From assembly GCF_020410765.1 (NCBI RefSeq), contig NZ_CP084541.1:3662501-3726500 (forward strand): 64,000 bases of DNA, in the 5' to 3' direction. The first letter of the stretch is position 1, and every line of letters begins with the position of its first letter. The notes under the pieces were generated by a model. It had not been told where the DNA came from and searched no databases. It saw only the letters and a program-made list of their open reading frames with translations. Shown here piece after piece: positions 44,332 to 53,375 of this stretch. Source of the DNA: Streptomyces marincola (lineage in GTDB: Bacteria > Actinomycetota > Actinomycetes > Streptomycetales > Streptomycetaceae). Made by a program: the position numbers and the translations under genes.

Positions 44332-45618
44332 ATGCTGGACGTCACCATGATCCGTGAGAATCCTGACCGAGTACGACGGGGTCTGGACAAGCGAGGGGTA
44401 CACGTCGACCTCTCCGCCTTCCTCGCCCTCGACAAGGAACGCCGCAGGGCCAGGACGGAGACGGAGCGGCTGCGGGCCGACCGCAACCGGCTCTCGGGCG
44501 ACATCGCCAGGGCCCGGCGGGCGGGCGGAAGCACCGAGGAGCTCCACGCCCGGGCCAGGGACGCGGGGGCCCGTCTGGCCGAGTGGGAGCGCCGTCTCGC
44601 GGAGTTGGAGGGGGAGTGCCGGGCGTTCCTCGATCCGCTGCCCAACATCCCCGACGACGACGTGGTGGCCGGCGGCAAGGAGAGCAACGAGGTCGTCCGG
44701 GTCGCGGGCACCCCGGCGGAGTTTACGTTTCCGGTGAAAGACCACGTGGAGCTGGCGCGGTCCCTCGACCTCGTCGACTACCAGCGGGGTGCCAAGCTCG
44801 GCGGCAGCGGCTTCTGGGTCTACGGCGGCGACGGGGCCCTCCTGGAATGGGCCCTCCTCAACTACTTCGTCGCCTCCCACGTGCGCGACGGCTACCGCTT
44901 CGTCCTGCCCCCGCACATCCTGACCTACGAAGCGGGCTACGCCGCCGGCCAGTTCCCGAAGTTCGCGGACGAGGTCTTCGCGATCGAGCAGGGGGAAGCG
45001 GGGCCGGAACGCTTCCTGCTGCCCACCTCGGAGACCGCCCTGGTCAACCTGCACCGGGACGAGACGTTGCCCGAGGCCGAGCTGCCCAAGAGGTATTTCG
45101 CCTACTCGCCCTGCTACCGCAAGGAGATCGGCGGCTACCGCTCCGCCGAGCGCGGGACGCTGCGGGGGCACCAGTTCGACAAGGTCGAGATGTTCCAGTT
45201 CGCGCACCCCGAGCGTTCGGACGAAGCGCACCAGGAGCTGCTGGCCAAGGCCGAACGCCTGGTCGCCGAGCTCGGGCTCGCCTACCGCGTCACACGCCTC
45301 GCGGCCGGGGACACCAGCGCCTCCATGGCGAAGACGTTCGACATCGAGGTCTGGCTGCCCAGCATCGCGGACCACGTGGAGGTCAGCTCGGTGTCCAACG
45401 CCCGCGACTACCAGGCGCGGCGCGGCAACATCCGCTACCGGCCCAGCCGGGGCGGTTCGCCGTTCGTGCACACCCTGAACGCCTCCGGGCTCGCCACCAG
45501 CCGCCTGCTGCCGGCCCTCCTCGAACAGCACCAGCGCGCGGACGGGACCGTCGCCGTTCCCGAGGTGCTCCGCCCCTGGTTCCCGGCGGCGGTCCTGACG
45601 CCCGCGAAGGCCCGCTGA
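44332..45618 (+). CDS. serS: serine--tRNA ligase (SerRS), T-box controlled
   Basis: The 428-residue class II synthetase attaches serine to tRNA-Ser. An N-terminal coiled-coil arm (about 30-100) precedes the catalytic core, with LLPTSETALVNLHRDE, motif 2 (YRKEIGGYRSAERGTLRGHQFDKVEMF), EVSSVSNARDYQARR, and motif 3 (TLNASGLATSRLLPALLEQHQ). The core (DLVDYQRGAKLGGSGFW, PPHILTYEAGYAAGQFPKF) resembles the Firmicutes-type SerRS rather than the actinobacterial one I recall. In Streptomyces the housekeeping serS is usually elsewhere, so this is probably a second copy. ATG 44332 has GAGAGGGAG upstream. A T-box leader precedes it. Such extra SerRS copies can give resistance to seryl-adenylate mimics, which here is inference. 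Confidence 0.93.
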   Translation: MLDVTMIRENPDRVRRGLDKRGVHVDLSAFLALDKERRRARTETERLRADRNRLSGDIARARRAGGSTEELHARARDAGARLAEWERRLAELEGECRAFLDPLPNIPDDDVVAGGKESNEVVRVAGTPAEFTFPVKDHVELARSLDLVDYQRGAKLGGSGFWVYGGDGALLEWALLNYFVASHVRDGYRFVLPPHILTYEAGYAAGQFPKFADEVFAIEQGEAGPERFLLPTSETALVNLHRDETLPEAELPKRYFAYSPCYRKEIGGYRSAERGTLRGHQFDKVEMFQFAHPERSDEAHQELLAKAERLVAELGLAYRVTRLAAGDTSASMAKTFDIEVWLPSIADHVEVSSVSNARDYQARRGNIRYRPSRGGSPFVHTLNASGLATSRLLPALLEQHQRADGTVAVPEVLRPWFPAAVLTPAKAR

Positions 45619-45736
45619 TCAGGAGGTCGTCCCCGCTCCTGGGATCTGCGGCACGGCGACACGACTCGTGCAGGTCACCATGAAGGCCGGGGACGACTCC
45701 GCTGAGGGGACTCGGCGCGACGCTCGCCGACGTGGC

Positions 45737-46219
45737 TCACCCGGCTTCTCGTTCGCCGGGTGCGACGGGCCTCCGGCGCCGGCCCCGACGCAGCGCGAGG
45801 GCGCACCAGATGAGCGCCGCCACCAGTGCCGCGGCGGCCATCGCGGCCACCACCGCAGGGTCCGGCCGCCAGCCGAGGGAGACCCGGGTGCCCATGAAGG
45901 TGATCACGAGCACGACCACCTCGGGGCCGTCGAGCGGGACCCTGGCGGCGACGGCCCGCAGCGCGGCTGCCGCCGCCAGGCCGGTCGCGGTCCAGGCCGC
46001 GAGGTAGGGCCGCACGTGGCCCTCGGTGGCGAGCGGCATCCCGAACTCGTCGGGGCCGAAACGGTACGACGCGGCGGCCCAGGCGAGGCACACCCCGACG
46101 AGGGTGACACCCACCACCCACAACGTGTGCCGCCAGAGCGGACCGGGCCGCAGCGACGCCTCGTCGCCGTCGTGGTCCGCGCCGTCGTCAGGACGGGAGT
46201 GACCGGGCGAATCAGTCAT
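45737..46219 (-). CDS. hypothetical membrane protein
   Basis: The 160-residue protein has a charged N terminus (DSPGHSRPDDGADHDGDE), then four hydrophobic segments (LWVVGVTLVGVCLAWAAASY, YLAAWTATGLAAAAALRAVAA, EVVVLVITFMGTRVSLGW, AVVAAMAAAALVAALIWCALAL) and a basic tail. I recognise no family. ATG 46219 has only a weak ribosome binding site (CCTTCCGGGC); the longer frame includes tRNA sequence and is not supported. It is convergent with serS. Confidence 0.65.
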   Translation of the reverse strand: MTDSPGHSRPDDGADHDGDEASLRPGPLWRHTLWVVGVTLVGVCLAWAAASYRFGPDEFGMPLATEGHVRPYLAAWTATGLAAAAALRAVAARVPLDGPEVVVLVITFMGTRVSLGWRPDPAVVAAMAAAALVAALIWCALALRRGRRRRPVAPGEREAG

Positions 46220-46325
46220 GCCCGGAAGGACGTGCCCCGGCGGCCCCGGGGTTCCCGCCGGACCGGATCGGGACGCACGGCGGCCCAGCGGTGCCCGTTG
46301 GCGTACCGGTTGGCGTAGACGCATG

Positions 46326-46363
46326 AAAAACCCCCTGCCGGGGTGGCCCCGGAGGGGGTTTTC
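46326..46363 (-). terminator. rho-independent terminator of the tRNA-Phe/tRNA-Asp unit
   Basis: On the minus strand, GAAAACCCCCTCCGGGG pairs with CCCCGGCAGGGGGTTTTT and ends in a T run. This is a textbook intrinsic terminator, 13 bases past the tRNA-Phe 3' end. Confidence 0.9.
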
Positions 46364-46375
46364 GCTGGTCAGAGC

Positions 46376-46452
46376 TGGTGGCTGGGGCCGGGGTCGAACC
46401 GGCGACCTTCCGCTTTTCAGGCGGACGCTCGTACCAACTGAGCTACCCAGCC
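46376..46452 (-). tRNA. tRNA-Phe (anticodon GAA)
   Basis: The acceptor GGCTGGG/CCCAGCC is perfect, the anticodon loop CTGAAAA lies between TCCGC/GCGGA, and the T arm has CGGTTCGACCCCG. The 3' CCA is encoded. It is located 4 bases downstream of the second tRNA-Asp, so both are processed from one transcript. Confidence 0.96.
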
Positions 46453-46456
46453 AGCG

Positions 46457-46531
46457 CGGTCCTGACGGGATTTGAACCCGCGGCCTCCACCTTGACAGGG
46501 TGGCGAGCACTCCAAACTGCTCCACAGGACC
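46457..46531 (-). tRNA. tRNA-Asp (anticodon GTC), copy 2
   Basis: The 75-base gene is identical to the copy at 26475-26549, with the same two flanking bases at its 3' side. The anticodon loop is CTGTCAA. No CCA is encoded. It is cotranscribed with tRNA-Phe. Confidence 0.96.
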
Positions 46532-46778
46532 TGGCTTGTCGCGACGCCCTGACCGGGCCGATGTCGCTGAAGCAGCGTATCACGGTGACGGGCCCGGCCG
46601 AGTCGCGTGGCCGCGGGGGCGGGTGGTGGGCGGGTGGAGGTGGGGGCGCGAGGGCCTTGACGGGGCGCGGGGGCGCGTGCGATGTTCTTCCCGGTCGTAT
46701 TTTATCGATACAAATGCCGGGGTCGAGGCGGAGGTCCGGGTGAACGACTGCCGCGGGGTTCCGGGGCCTTCTCGCAGC

Positions 46779-47789
46779 TCAGGGGCCGCCGGTGGACTGG
46801 CGGACGACGAGCCGGTGCGGTCCGGTGAACTCCTCGTGCGCGTCGGCGTCCCTGCGGCCCGCGATGCGCTCCGTGAGCATCCGCAACGCCGCGTCCACCA
46901 TCTCCGCGTGGCCGGGCGCGACGCTGGTGAGGGACGGCACGGTGTAGGCGGCCTGCTCGACGTCGTCGAAGCCGGCGACCAGGACGTCGTCCGGCACGGC
47001 AAGACCGTGGTCGGCCAGCGCGCGGAGCGCGCCGATCGCGATGGTGTCGGTGAAGCAGACCACGCCGTCGAACGGCGTGCCGGAGGCGAGCAGCACCCGC
47101 ACCGCCGCCGCGCCGTCCGCCATCGAGAAGCCGCACCGCACCTGGAGCTCCGCGCGCCACGGCAGCCCGGCCTCGTCGAGCGCCTGCCGGTATCCGGCGG
47201 CGCGCAGGGCGCCCGCGCCGGGGCGCGAGCCGGGCTCCGCGCCCAGGGCGGCCACCCGGCGGCAGCCGCGTTCGATCAGGTGGTGGGTGGCTTCACGCGC
47301 GCCCTCGACGTTCGCCATGGCGACGCGGTCGACCGAGCCCTGCGCGGTCAGCCGCTCGCCGAGCACCACCACGGGCAGGTCGGACCGCAGCTGGTCGGCG
47401 TCCTCGTCCCCGAGCCGCACGGTGCTCAGGATCAGCCCGTCGTAGCGGCGCAGCCGCGAGTGGGCCAGGGCGCCCAGCTCGTTCTCGCGCGTCGCGCCGG
47501 TCTGCTCCACGACGACCTGGTAGCCGAGCGCGCCCGCCCGGTCGATGATCAACGCGGCCAGCTGGCCGAAGTACGGCTTCTCGATGTCGGGAACGGCCAG
47601 CCCGATGACGCCCGTGCTGCCCGAACGCAGGCTGCGCGCCGCGACGTTGACGCGGTACCCCAGGCGGTCGATCGCGTCGAGCACGCGGTCCCTGGTGGCC
47701 TCGCTCACGTATCTGTGGCCGTTGACGACGTTCGACACGGTCATCACCGAGACCCCCGCGGCCTTCGCGACCTCGCTCATCGTCACCAC
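46779..47789 (-). CDS. LacI family transcriptional regulator
   Basis: The 336-residue repressor has the N-terminal LacI helix-turn-helix (MSEVAKAAGVSVMTVSNVVNGHRYVSEATRDRVLDAIDRLGY) and the sugar-binding periplasmic-binding-protein-like domain (IGLAVPDIEKPYFGQL to FDDVEQAAYTVPSLTSVAPG). It is divergent from the arabinofuranosidase gene with 46 bases between starts, so it almost certainly controls that gene in response to an arabinose-type sugar. GTG 47789 is chosen because GATAAT (47796-47801) ends 6 bases upstream, pointing to a leaderless transcript; ATG 47780 is the alternative. Confidence 0.93.
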   Translation of the reverse strand: MVTMSEVAKAAGVSVMTVSNVVNGHRYVSEATRDRVLDAIDRLGYRVNVAARSLRSGSTGVIGLAVPDIEKPYFGQLAALIIDRAGALGYQVVVEQTGATRENELGALAHSRLRRYDGLILSTVRLGDEDADQLRSDLPVVVLGERLTAQGSVDRVAMANVEGAREATHHLIERGCRRVAALGAEPGSRPGAGALRAAGYRQALDEAGLPWRAELQVRCGFSMADGAAAVRVLLASGTPFDGVVCFTDTIAIGALRALADHGLAVPDDVLVAGFDDVEQAAYTVPSLTSVAPGHAEMVDAALRMLTERIAGRRDADAHEEFTGPHRLVVRQSTGGP

Positions 47790-47795
47790 GCGCCG

Positions 47796-47801
47796 ATTAT
47801 C
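47796..47801 (-). promoter_or_regulatory. -10 element of the LacI regulator
   Basis: GATAAT on the minus strand lies 6 bases before the GTG start, supporting a leaderless transcript. Confidence 0.4.
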
Positions 47802-47835
47802 CCCGCGGCCACACCACGAGAAGGAGTACCTCCGC

Positions 47836-49368
47836 ATGCCGGACCGGTCAGGAACCGCCGTCATCAACCTCGACCTCGAAGGGCCGGTCATCAGCCGGCA
47901 CCTGTACGGGCACTTCGCCGAGCACCTGGGGCGGTGCATCTACGGGGGGTTCTGGGTGGGTGAGGACTCCCCCATCCCGAACGAGGGCGGCATCCGCCTC
48001 GACGTCGTCGAGGCGCTGCGGCGCCTGAACATCCCCAACCTGCGCTGGCCCGGCGGCTGCTTCGCCGACGAGTACCACTGGACCGACGGCATCGGCCCGC
48101 GCGAGGACCGGCCGCGCATGGTCAACACGCACTGGGGCGACGTGGAGGAGAACAACCACTTCGGCACCCACGAGTTCATGGCCCTGTGCGACCTGCTGGG
48201 GGCCGACCCCTACATCAGCGGCAACGTCGGCAGCGGCACGGTGAAGGAGATGAGCGACTGGGTCGAGTACCTCACGCGCCCGGGCGACAGCCCCATGGCG
48301 CGGCTGCGCCGGGGCAACGGCAGGGACGAGCCGTGGCGCGTGCCGTTCTGGGGCCTGGGCAACGAGACCTGGGGCTGCGGCGGCAACATGCGCGCCGAGC
48401 ACTACGCCGACCTCGCGCGGCAGTACGCCACGTACTGCCGCGACCACGGCGACAACAAGCTGTACCGCATCGCCGCGGGTGCCTCCGACGACGACTACGC
48501 GTGGACCGAGACGCTGATGAAGCAGATCAGCTGCTTCGGCTGCGAGGCGACGCCGAAGAACTTCTTCCAGGGCCTGTCGTTCCACTACTACACGATCGCC
48601 GGCACGTGGGAGGCCAAGGGCAGCGCGACCCAGTTTGGGAACGAGGACTACTACCGCACGCTGTTCAACGCCCAGCGCGTGGACCGGCTGATCAGCGGCC
48701 ACTCGGCCGTGATGGACGTCTACGACCCGGGCCGCAAGGTCGGCCTGGTGCTGGACGAGTGGGGCACGTGGTGGGAGGTGGAGCCGGGCACCAACCCGGG
48801 CTTCCTGCACCAGCAGAACACCCTGCGCGACGCGCTGGTGGCCGGGCTGCACTTCGACGTGTTCCACCGGCACGCCGAGCGGCTGTTCATGGCGAACATC
48901 GCGCAGACGGTCAACGTGCTCCAGGCGATGGTGCTGACCGACGACCAGGAGCGGCTGATCCTGACCCCGACCTACCACGTGTTCGAGATGAACAAGGGGC
49001 ACCAGGACGCCCGCGCGCTGGACGTGCACCTGCGCGTGCCGGGCGCCGCGCGCGCCGTCGGGGACGGCGAGTTGCGGACGGTCTCGGCGTCGGCCAGCGT
49101 CCGCGACGACACGCTGCTGATCTCCGTGAGCAACCTGGACGCCGAGGACGGCCTCTCGCTGACCTTCGACCTGCGCGGCCGGGTGGCGGGCGAGCACACC
49201 GCGCGCATCCTGACCGCCGACCGCCCCCAGGCGCACAACACCGGTGAAGCGCCGGGCACGGTCGCGCCCCGCGCGTTCGACGGCGTGCGGCGGACCGAGG
49301 ACAACGGCGGGCTGCGCGTCGAGCTGCCGCCGCACTCGTTCGTGACCATCGAAGCCCCCCTGACCTGA
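47836..49368 (+). CDS. alpha-N-arabinofuranosidase (GH51)
   Basis: The 510-residue intracellular enzyme releases L-arabinose from arabinose-containing oligosaccharides. GH51 landmarks are GHFAEHLGRCIYGGFWVGEDS, NLRWPGGCFADEYHW, the acid/base Glu in FWGLGNETWGCGG (about residue 178) and the nucleophile Glu in LVLDEWGTWWE (about 302), with a C-terminal beta domain. There is no signal peptide. AGAAGGAG lies at a good distance from ATG 47836. It is divergent from the LacI regulator and followed by a terminator hairpin and an aldo/keto reductase gene. Confidence 0.95.
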   Translation: MPDRSGTAVINLDLEGPVISRHLYGHFAEHLGRCIYGGFWVGEDSPIPNEGGIRLDVVEALRRLNIPNLRWPGGCFADEYHWTDGIGPREDRPRMVNTHWGDVEENNHFGTHEFMALCDLLGADPYISGNVGSGTVKEMSDWVEYLTRPGDSPMARLRRGNGRDEPWRVPFWGLGNETWGCGGNMRAEHYADLARQYATYCRDHGDNKLYRIAAGASDDDYAWTETLMKQISCFGCEATPKNFFQGLSFHYYTIAGTWEAKGSATQFGNEDYYRTLFNAQRVDRLISGHSAVMDVYDPGRKVGLVLDEWGTWWEVEPGTNPGFLHQQNTLRDALVAGLHFDVFHRHAERLFMANIAQTVNVLQAMVLTDDQERLILTPTYHVFEMNKGHQDARALDVHLRVPGAARAVGDGELRTVSASASVRDDTLLISVSNLDAEDGLSLTFDLRGRVAGEHTARILTADRPQAHNTGEAPGTVAPRAFDGVRRTEDNGGLRVELPPHSFVTIEAPLT

Positions 49369-49392
49369 CAGCCCCCGACAGCAGGCACCGTT

Positions 49393-49434
49393 CGCCCGCC
49401 CGCGCCGCCGGGAAATCGGAGGCGCGGGCGGGCG
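49393..49434 (+). terminator. hairpin terminator after the arabinofuranosidase gene
   Basis: A perfect 14-bp stem (CGCCCGCCCGCGCC with its complement, 14-base loop) lies 25 bases past the stop codon. Confidence 0.65.
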
Positions 49435-49495
49435 GCATGTGCCAGGATTCGGCGGTTCGACACCCGCGGACCGCGCCGACCGAGGAGAAAAACCC

Positions 49496-50491
49496 GTGCC
49501 GTACGCCGCCTCCGCCGCCCGCTACGACGACGCCATGCCCTACCGGCGCAGCGGCCGGTCAGGGCTGAAGCTGCCCGCCGTCTCGCTCGGCCTGTGGCAC
49601 AACTTCGGCGACGACGCCCCGCTGGAGAACCAGCGGGCCATCCTGCGCCGCGCCTTCGACCTGGGCGTGACCCACTTCGACCTGGCCAACAACTACGGCC
49701 CGCCGCCCGGCGCGGCGGAGACCAACTTCGGCCGCCTGTTCGCCCAGGACTTCCGCCCCTACCGGGACGAGATCATCGTGTCGACCAAGGCCGGCTACCA
49801 CATGTGGAGCGGCCCGTACGGCGAGTGGGGCTCGCGCAAGTACATGCTCTCCAGCCTCGACCGGAGCCTGGAGCGGATGGGCCTTGACTACGTCGACATC
49901 TTCTACTCGCACCGCCCCGACCCCGACACGCCCATCGAGGAGACCATGGGCGCGCTCGACTCGGCCGTCCGCCAGGGCAAGGCCCTGTACGCGGGCATCT
50001 CCAACTACTCGCCCGAGCAGACCCGCGAGGCCGCCCGCGTCCTGCGGGAGCTCGGCACGCCGCTGCTCATCCACCAGCCCTCGTACTCGATGGTCAACCG
50101 CTGGGTCGAGGACGGCCTGCTCGACGCGCTCGACGAGGTCGGCGCGGGCTCCATCGCGTTCTCGCCGCTGGCGCAGGGGCTGCTGACGGACCGCTACCTC
50201 AACGGCATCCCCGAGGGGTCGCGCGCGGCCGGGTCGAGCCCGTTCCTCGACACGGGGGGCGTGGAGCGTTCCGTGGGGCTGGCGCGCGACCTGAACGACA
50301 TCGCGCGCCGCCGCGGGCAGACGCTCGCGCAGATGGCGATCGCGTGGGTGCTGCGCGGCGGCCGGATCACGTCCGCGCTGATCGGCGCGAGCAGCGTGCG
50401 GCAGCTTGAGGACAATGTGGCGGCCGTCGGGAACCTCGACTTCGAGGCCGGTGAACTCGCCGACATCGAGGCGCTGCTGGGTCGCTCCTGA
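49496..50491 (+). CDS. aldo/keto reductase (YghZ/MgrA type)
   Basis: The 331-residue NADPH-dependent reductase has the (beta/alpha)8 landmarks: THFDLANNYGPPPGAAE (catalytic Asp and Tyr), VSTKAGYHM (Lys), DIFYSHRPDPDTPIEE (His), LLIHQPSYSMVNRW and the C-terminal GASSVRQLEDNV cofactor loop. It resembles L-glyceraldehyde-3-phosphate reductase, but the substrate here is unknown; the neighbouring arabinosidase suggests a sugar. GTG 49496 has GAGGAGAAA upstream. Confidence 0.93.
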   Translation: MPYAASAARYDDAMPYRRSGRSGLKLPAVSLGLWHNFGDDAPLENQRAILRRAFDLGVTHFDLANNYGPPPGAAETNFGRLFAQDFRPYRDEIIVSTKAGYHMWSGPYGEWGSRKYMLSSLDRSLERMGLDYVDIFYSHRPDPDTPIEETMGALDSAVRQGKALYAGISNYSPEQTREAARVLRELGTPLLIHQPSYSMVNRWVEDGLLDALDEVGAGSIAFSPLAQGLLTDRYLNGIPEGSRAAGSSPFLDTGGVERSVGLARDLNDIARRRGQTLAQMAIAWVLRGGRITSALIGASSVRQLEDNVAAVGNLDFEAGELADIEALLGRS

Positions 50492-50788
50492 CCCGCGCGC
50501 CCCCCGCGTCCCGGACGTCACGCCCATGGCGTCCGGGGCGCCGCGCGGCGCGGTCCCGGTGCCCGCGACGGCGGTGTCCGGGGCCGCGCCGCCGTGCGAA
50601 CGGCGGCCCTGCGGGGCCCGGGTGTGCGGCCGAAGTCGCTCGGCCGGGTCAACGGCGGCCGGGCGTCCGCGCGTTGTGCGGGCGGGGAAGGGGTATGGAG
50701 TCCGTGAACCCCGGCCCGCCGCCCCCACCAGCGGTCGCGGGGGCCGGCTCGCTGTCTCCGCGGTTCGCATCCGGGAGGTCACCGCGCC

Positions 50789-52171
50789 ATGACGACAAGC
50801 TCGCTCCCCGCCGAGTCCGCCGACGTCATCGTGGTGGGCGCGGGGCCCGCGGGGACGTCCGCCGCCTACCACCTCGCCCGGCACGGGCACGAGGTACTGC
50901 TGCTGGAGAAGTCCGAGTTCCCGCGCGAGAAGGTGTGCGGCGACGGGCTGACCCCGCGCGCCGTGCACCACCTGGTCCGCATGGGGGTCGACACGCGCGG
51001 CGCGGGCTGGCAGCGGAACCGGGGCGTGCGGTTCGTCTCGGGGGACACGTCGTTCGAGGTCGACTGGCCCGAGAGCGCGCGGTTCCCCGGCTACGGGCTG
51101 ACCCGCTCGCGGCACGACTTCGACGACCTGCTCGCGCGCCGCGCGGTCGCCGCGGGCGCGCGCCTGCTCACCTCGACCCGGGTCACGGGCCCGGTGCTCG
51201 ACCGCGCGGGGCGGGTGTGCGGGGTGCGCGCCGTGATGGGCGCGGGGCAGCGGCCGGTGATCTGCGCCGCCCCCGTGGTGATCGCGTCGGACGGGGTGTC
51301 GGCGCGCCTGGCGGTCGCCCTCGGCCTGAGCCGCCTCCCGCACCGGCCGATGGCGACGGCGGTCCGCCGCTACCACCGCACGGCCGCGCGGCACGACGAT
51401 CCGTACCTCGACATCTGGGGCGACCTGCGGGTACGCCCCGGCGGGCCGCCGCTGCCCGGGTACGGCTGGGTCTTCCCGATGGGCGACGGGCGGGTGAACG
51501 TGGGGCTCGGGCTGATCAACGACCGCCGCGCCGGCCCCTGCGAGACCCGCGGGCTGCTGGACGCGTGGCTGGCCCGCACGCCCGCGGCGTGGGGGCTGCG
51601 CGACGCGGCGAGCGCCGACGGGCCGTTGCGCGGCGCCGCGCTGCCGATGGGCTACAACCGGCTGCCGCACTACACGCGCGGGCTGCTGCTCGCGGGGGAC
51701 TGCGGCGGCATGGTCAGCCCGTGGAACGGCGAGGGCATCCCGTACGCGCTGGAGTCGGGCGAACTGGCCGCCGAGGTCGTCACCGACGCGCTCGCGCGGC
51801 CCGCGGGGCCGTGGCGGGAGCGGGCGTTGCAGCGTTACCCCTACGAGGTGCTGCGGCGGAACGGGCGCTACTACCGCCTCGGCAACGCGTGGGCCGGGCT
51901 GCTGACGCGCCCCGCGGTCGCGTCGCTGCTCAGCAGGCGTCTTGTGACCTCGCCCGCCGCGATGCGCTGGATGATCCGGCTGCTGGGGAACCTGACGGAC
52001 GACCGCGGCGGCGACGTGCAGGACCGGGTCATCAACGCGCTGGTGCGCGTCGTTCCCGCGCCCGTGCCCGCGCCGCGCACCGCGCGCCGGCGCGCGGCGC
52101 GCGCGGGGGGCGTGGCCGCGAGCGCGGCGCCGGTGTCGGCGCCGGCGCGGCCGGGGGAGCGGGGGCGCTGA
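50789..52171 (+). CDS. geranylgeranyl reductase family FAD-dependent oxidoreductase
   Basis: The 460-residue flavoprotein has the FAD-binding VIVVGAGPAGTSAAYHL (residues 12-28), REKVCGDGLTPRAVHHL (active-site motif of GGR/menaquinone reductase), a middle VVIASDGVSARLAVALGL and the late LLLAGDCGGMVSPWNGEGIPYALESG. Such enzymes saturate isoprenoid chains, for example of menaquinone in actinobacteria. The last 45 residues are Ala/Arg/Pro-rich. ATG 50789 fits the family length. Confidence 0.9.
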   Translation: MTTSSLPAESADVIVVGAGPAGTSAAYHLARHGHEVLLLEKSEFPREKVCGDGLTPRAVHHLVRMGVDTRGAGWQRNRGVRFVSGDTSFEVDWPESARFPGYGLTRSRHDFDDLLARRAVAAGARLLTSTRVTGPVLDRAGRVCGVRAVMGAGQRPVICAAPVVIASDGVSARLAVALGLSRLPHRPMATAVRRYHRTAARHDDPYLDIWGDLRVRPGGPPLPGYGWVFPMGDGRVNVGLGLINDRRAGPCETRGLLDAWLARTPAAWGLRDAASADGPLRGAALPMGYNRLPHYTRGLLLAGDCGGMVSPWNGEGIPYALESGELAAEVVTDALARPAGPWRERALQRYPYEVLRRNGRYYRLGNAWAGLLTRPAVASLLSRRLVTSPAAMRWMIRLLGNLTDDRGGDVQDRVINALVRVVPAPVPAPRTARRRAARAGGVAASAAPVSAPARPGERGR

Positions 52172-52366
52172 TCAGGCGCTGATCGTCCGCTGCCGAACGG
52201 GCGCGGGTGTGGGCGCGCGCGGTGCCGAACGCGCCGGCCGCCGGGGGACGGGCGGGCGTGGCAGGGCGGGGAATGCCCGTTCGCGGTGGGAACGTTGCCC
52301 CGGACGGCCGGGCCGACGGGGCCCGTTCCCGAGACCCGCTCTCGAAAGAACAGGAAAGGCGCCTCC

Positions 52367-53281
52367 ATGCGGATCTTCCTCACCGGCGCGACCGGTTACA
52401 TCGGCGGCTCGCTCGCCGTCCGGCTGGTCGAGGCCGGGCACCGGGTGCGCGGCCTGACGCGTTCCGCCTCGGCCGCGAGCGGTCTTTCCGCGCTCGGCGT
52501 CGAGCCGGTGGCCGGCTCGCTCGACGACGCGGACGTGCTGGCCGTCGAGGCGCGCGCCGCCGACGCCGTGGTCAACGCGGCCGACAGCGACCACGCGGGC
52601 GCCGCCGACGTGCTCGCCCGCGCGCTCGCGGGCTCGGGCAAGGCCCTGCTGCACACGAGCGGTTCGAGCATCGTCGGCGAGGCGTCGGGCGGCGAGCACA
52701 GCGACGAGGTGTTCACGGAGGCCGACATCGCCGAGGGCGGCCCCTGGCGGCCCGAGCCGGACAAGGCGCCGCGCGTGGCGATCGACCGGGGCGTACTCGC
52801 TTCCGCGCGCGAGGGCGTGCGCGCCGTCGTGCTGTGCAACAGCCTCATCTACGGCACCGGGCTCGGCCTCGGCCGGGACAGCGTGCAGGTGCCGCGGCTG
52901 GTGGCCACCGCCCGCAGGACCGGCGTCGCCCGGCACGTGGGCCGCGGCGCGAACATCTGGTCGCACGTCCACCTCGACGACGTCATCGACCTCTACCTGC
53001 GGGCGCTCGACGGGGCCGAGCCCGGCTCGTTCTTCTTCGTGGAGAACGGCGAGTCGGACTTCCGCGCCCTCACCGCCGCCATCGCGGAGGCGCTGGGCGC
53101 GCGCGGGCCCGAGCCGCTCGACGTCGAGTCGGCCGTGGCCGAGTGGGGCTACGAGCCCGCCGTCTACGCGCTCGGCTCCAACAGCCGCGTGCGCGGGACC
53201 GCGCCGCGCGCCGCGCTCGGCTGGCGGCCCGCGCACGCCTCGGTCACCGACTGGATCAAGGAGAACGTCCGTCCCGAGTAG
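52367..53281 (+). CDS. NAD-dependent epimerase/dehydratase family protein
   Basis: The 304-residue extended-SDR-like protein starts with the nucleotide loop FLTGATGYIGGSLAV and has DAVVNAADSDHAG, HTSGSSIVGEAS, VLCNSLIYGTGLGLG and HVHLDDVIDLYLRALDGAEPG. The active-site Tyr/Lys pair is not in the canonical YxxxK form, so it may be a non-catalytic or atypical member. AGGAAAGG lies upstream of ATG 52367. The next gene, in the same direction, is unrelated. Confidence 0.88.
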   Translation: MRIFLTGATGYIGGSLAVRLVEAGHRVRGLTRSASAASGLSALGVEPVAGSLDDADVLAVEARAADAVVNAADSDHAGAADVLARALAGSGKALLHTSGSSIVGEASGGEHSDEVFTEADIAEGGPWRPEPDKAPRVAIDRGVLASAREGVRAVVLCNSLIYGTGLGLGRDSVQVPRLVATARRTGVARHVGRGANIWSHVHLDDVIDLYLRALDGAEPGSFFFVENGESDFRALTAAIAEALGARGPEPLDVESAVAEWGYEPAVYALGSNSRVRGTAPRAALGWRPAHASVTDWIKENVRPE

Positions 53282-53375
53282 CCGGGTTGCCGCGCGCTGT
53301 CACATCGGGAGAATGGCAGGCGGCCGGGGCGCACGCGCGCGCCCCGGCGCGCCGCCGGCCCCAGAAGGAGCGACG

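Noticed and set aside
46690..46715. AT-rich TTTTATCGATACAA site after the LacI gene as a LacI operator
   Set aside because: It lies downstream of the regulator, not between the divergent regulated genes, and no second copy is found in the promoter region.
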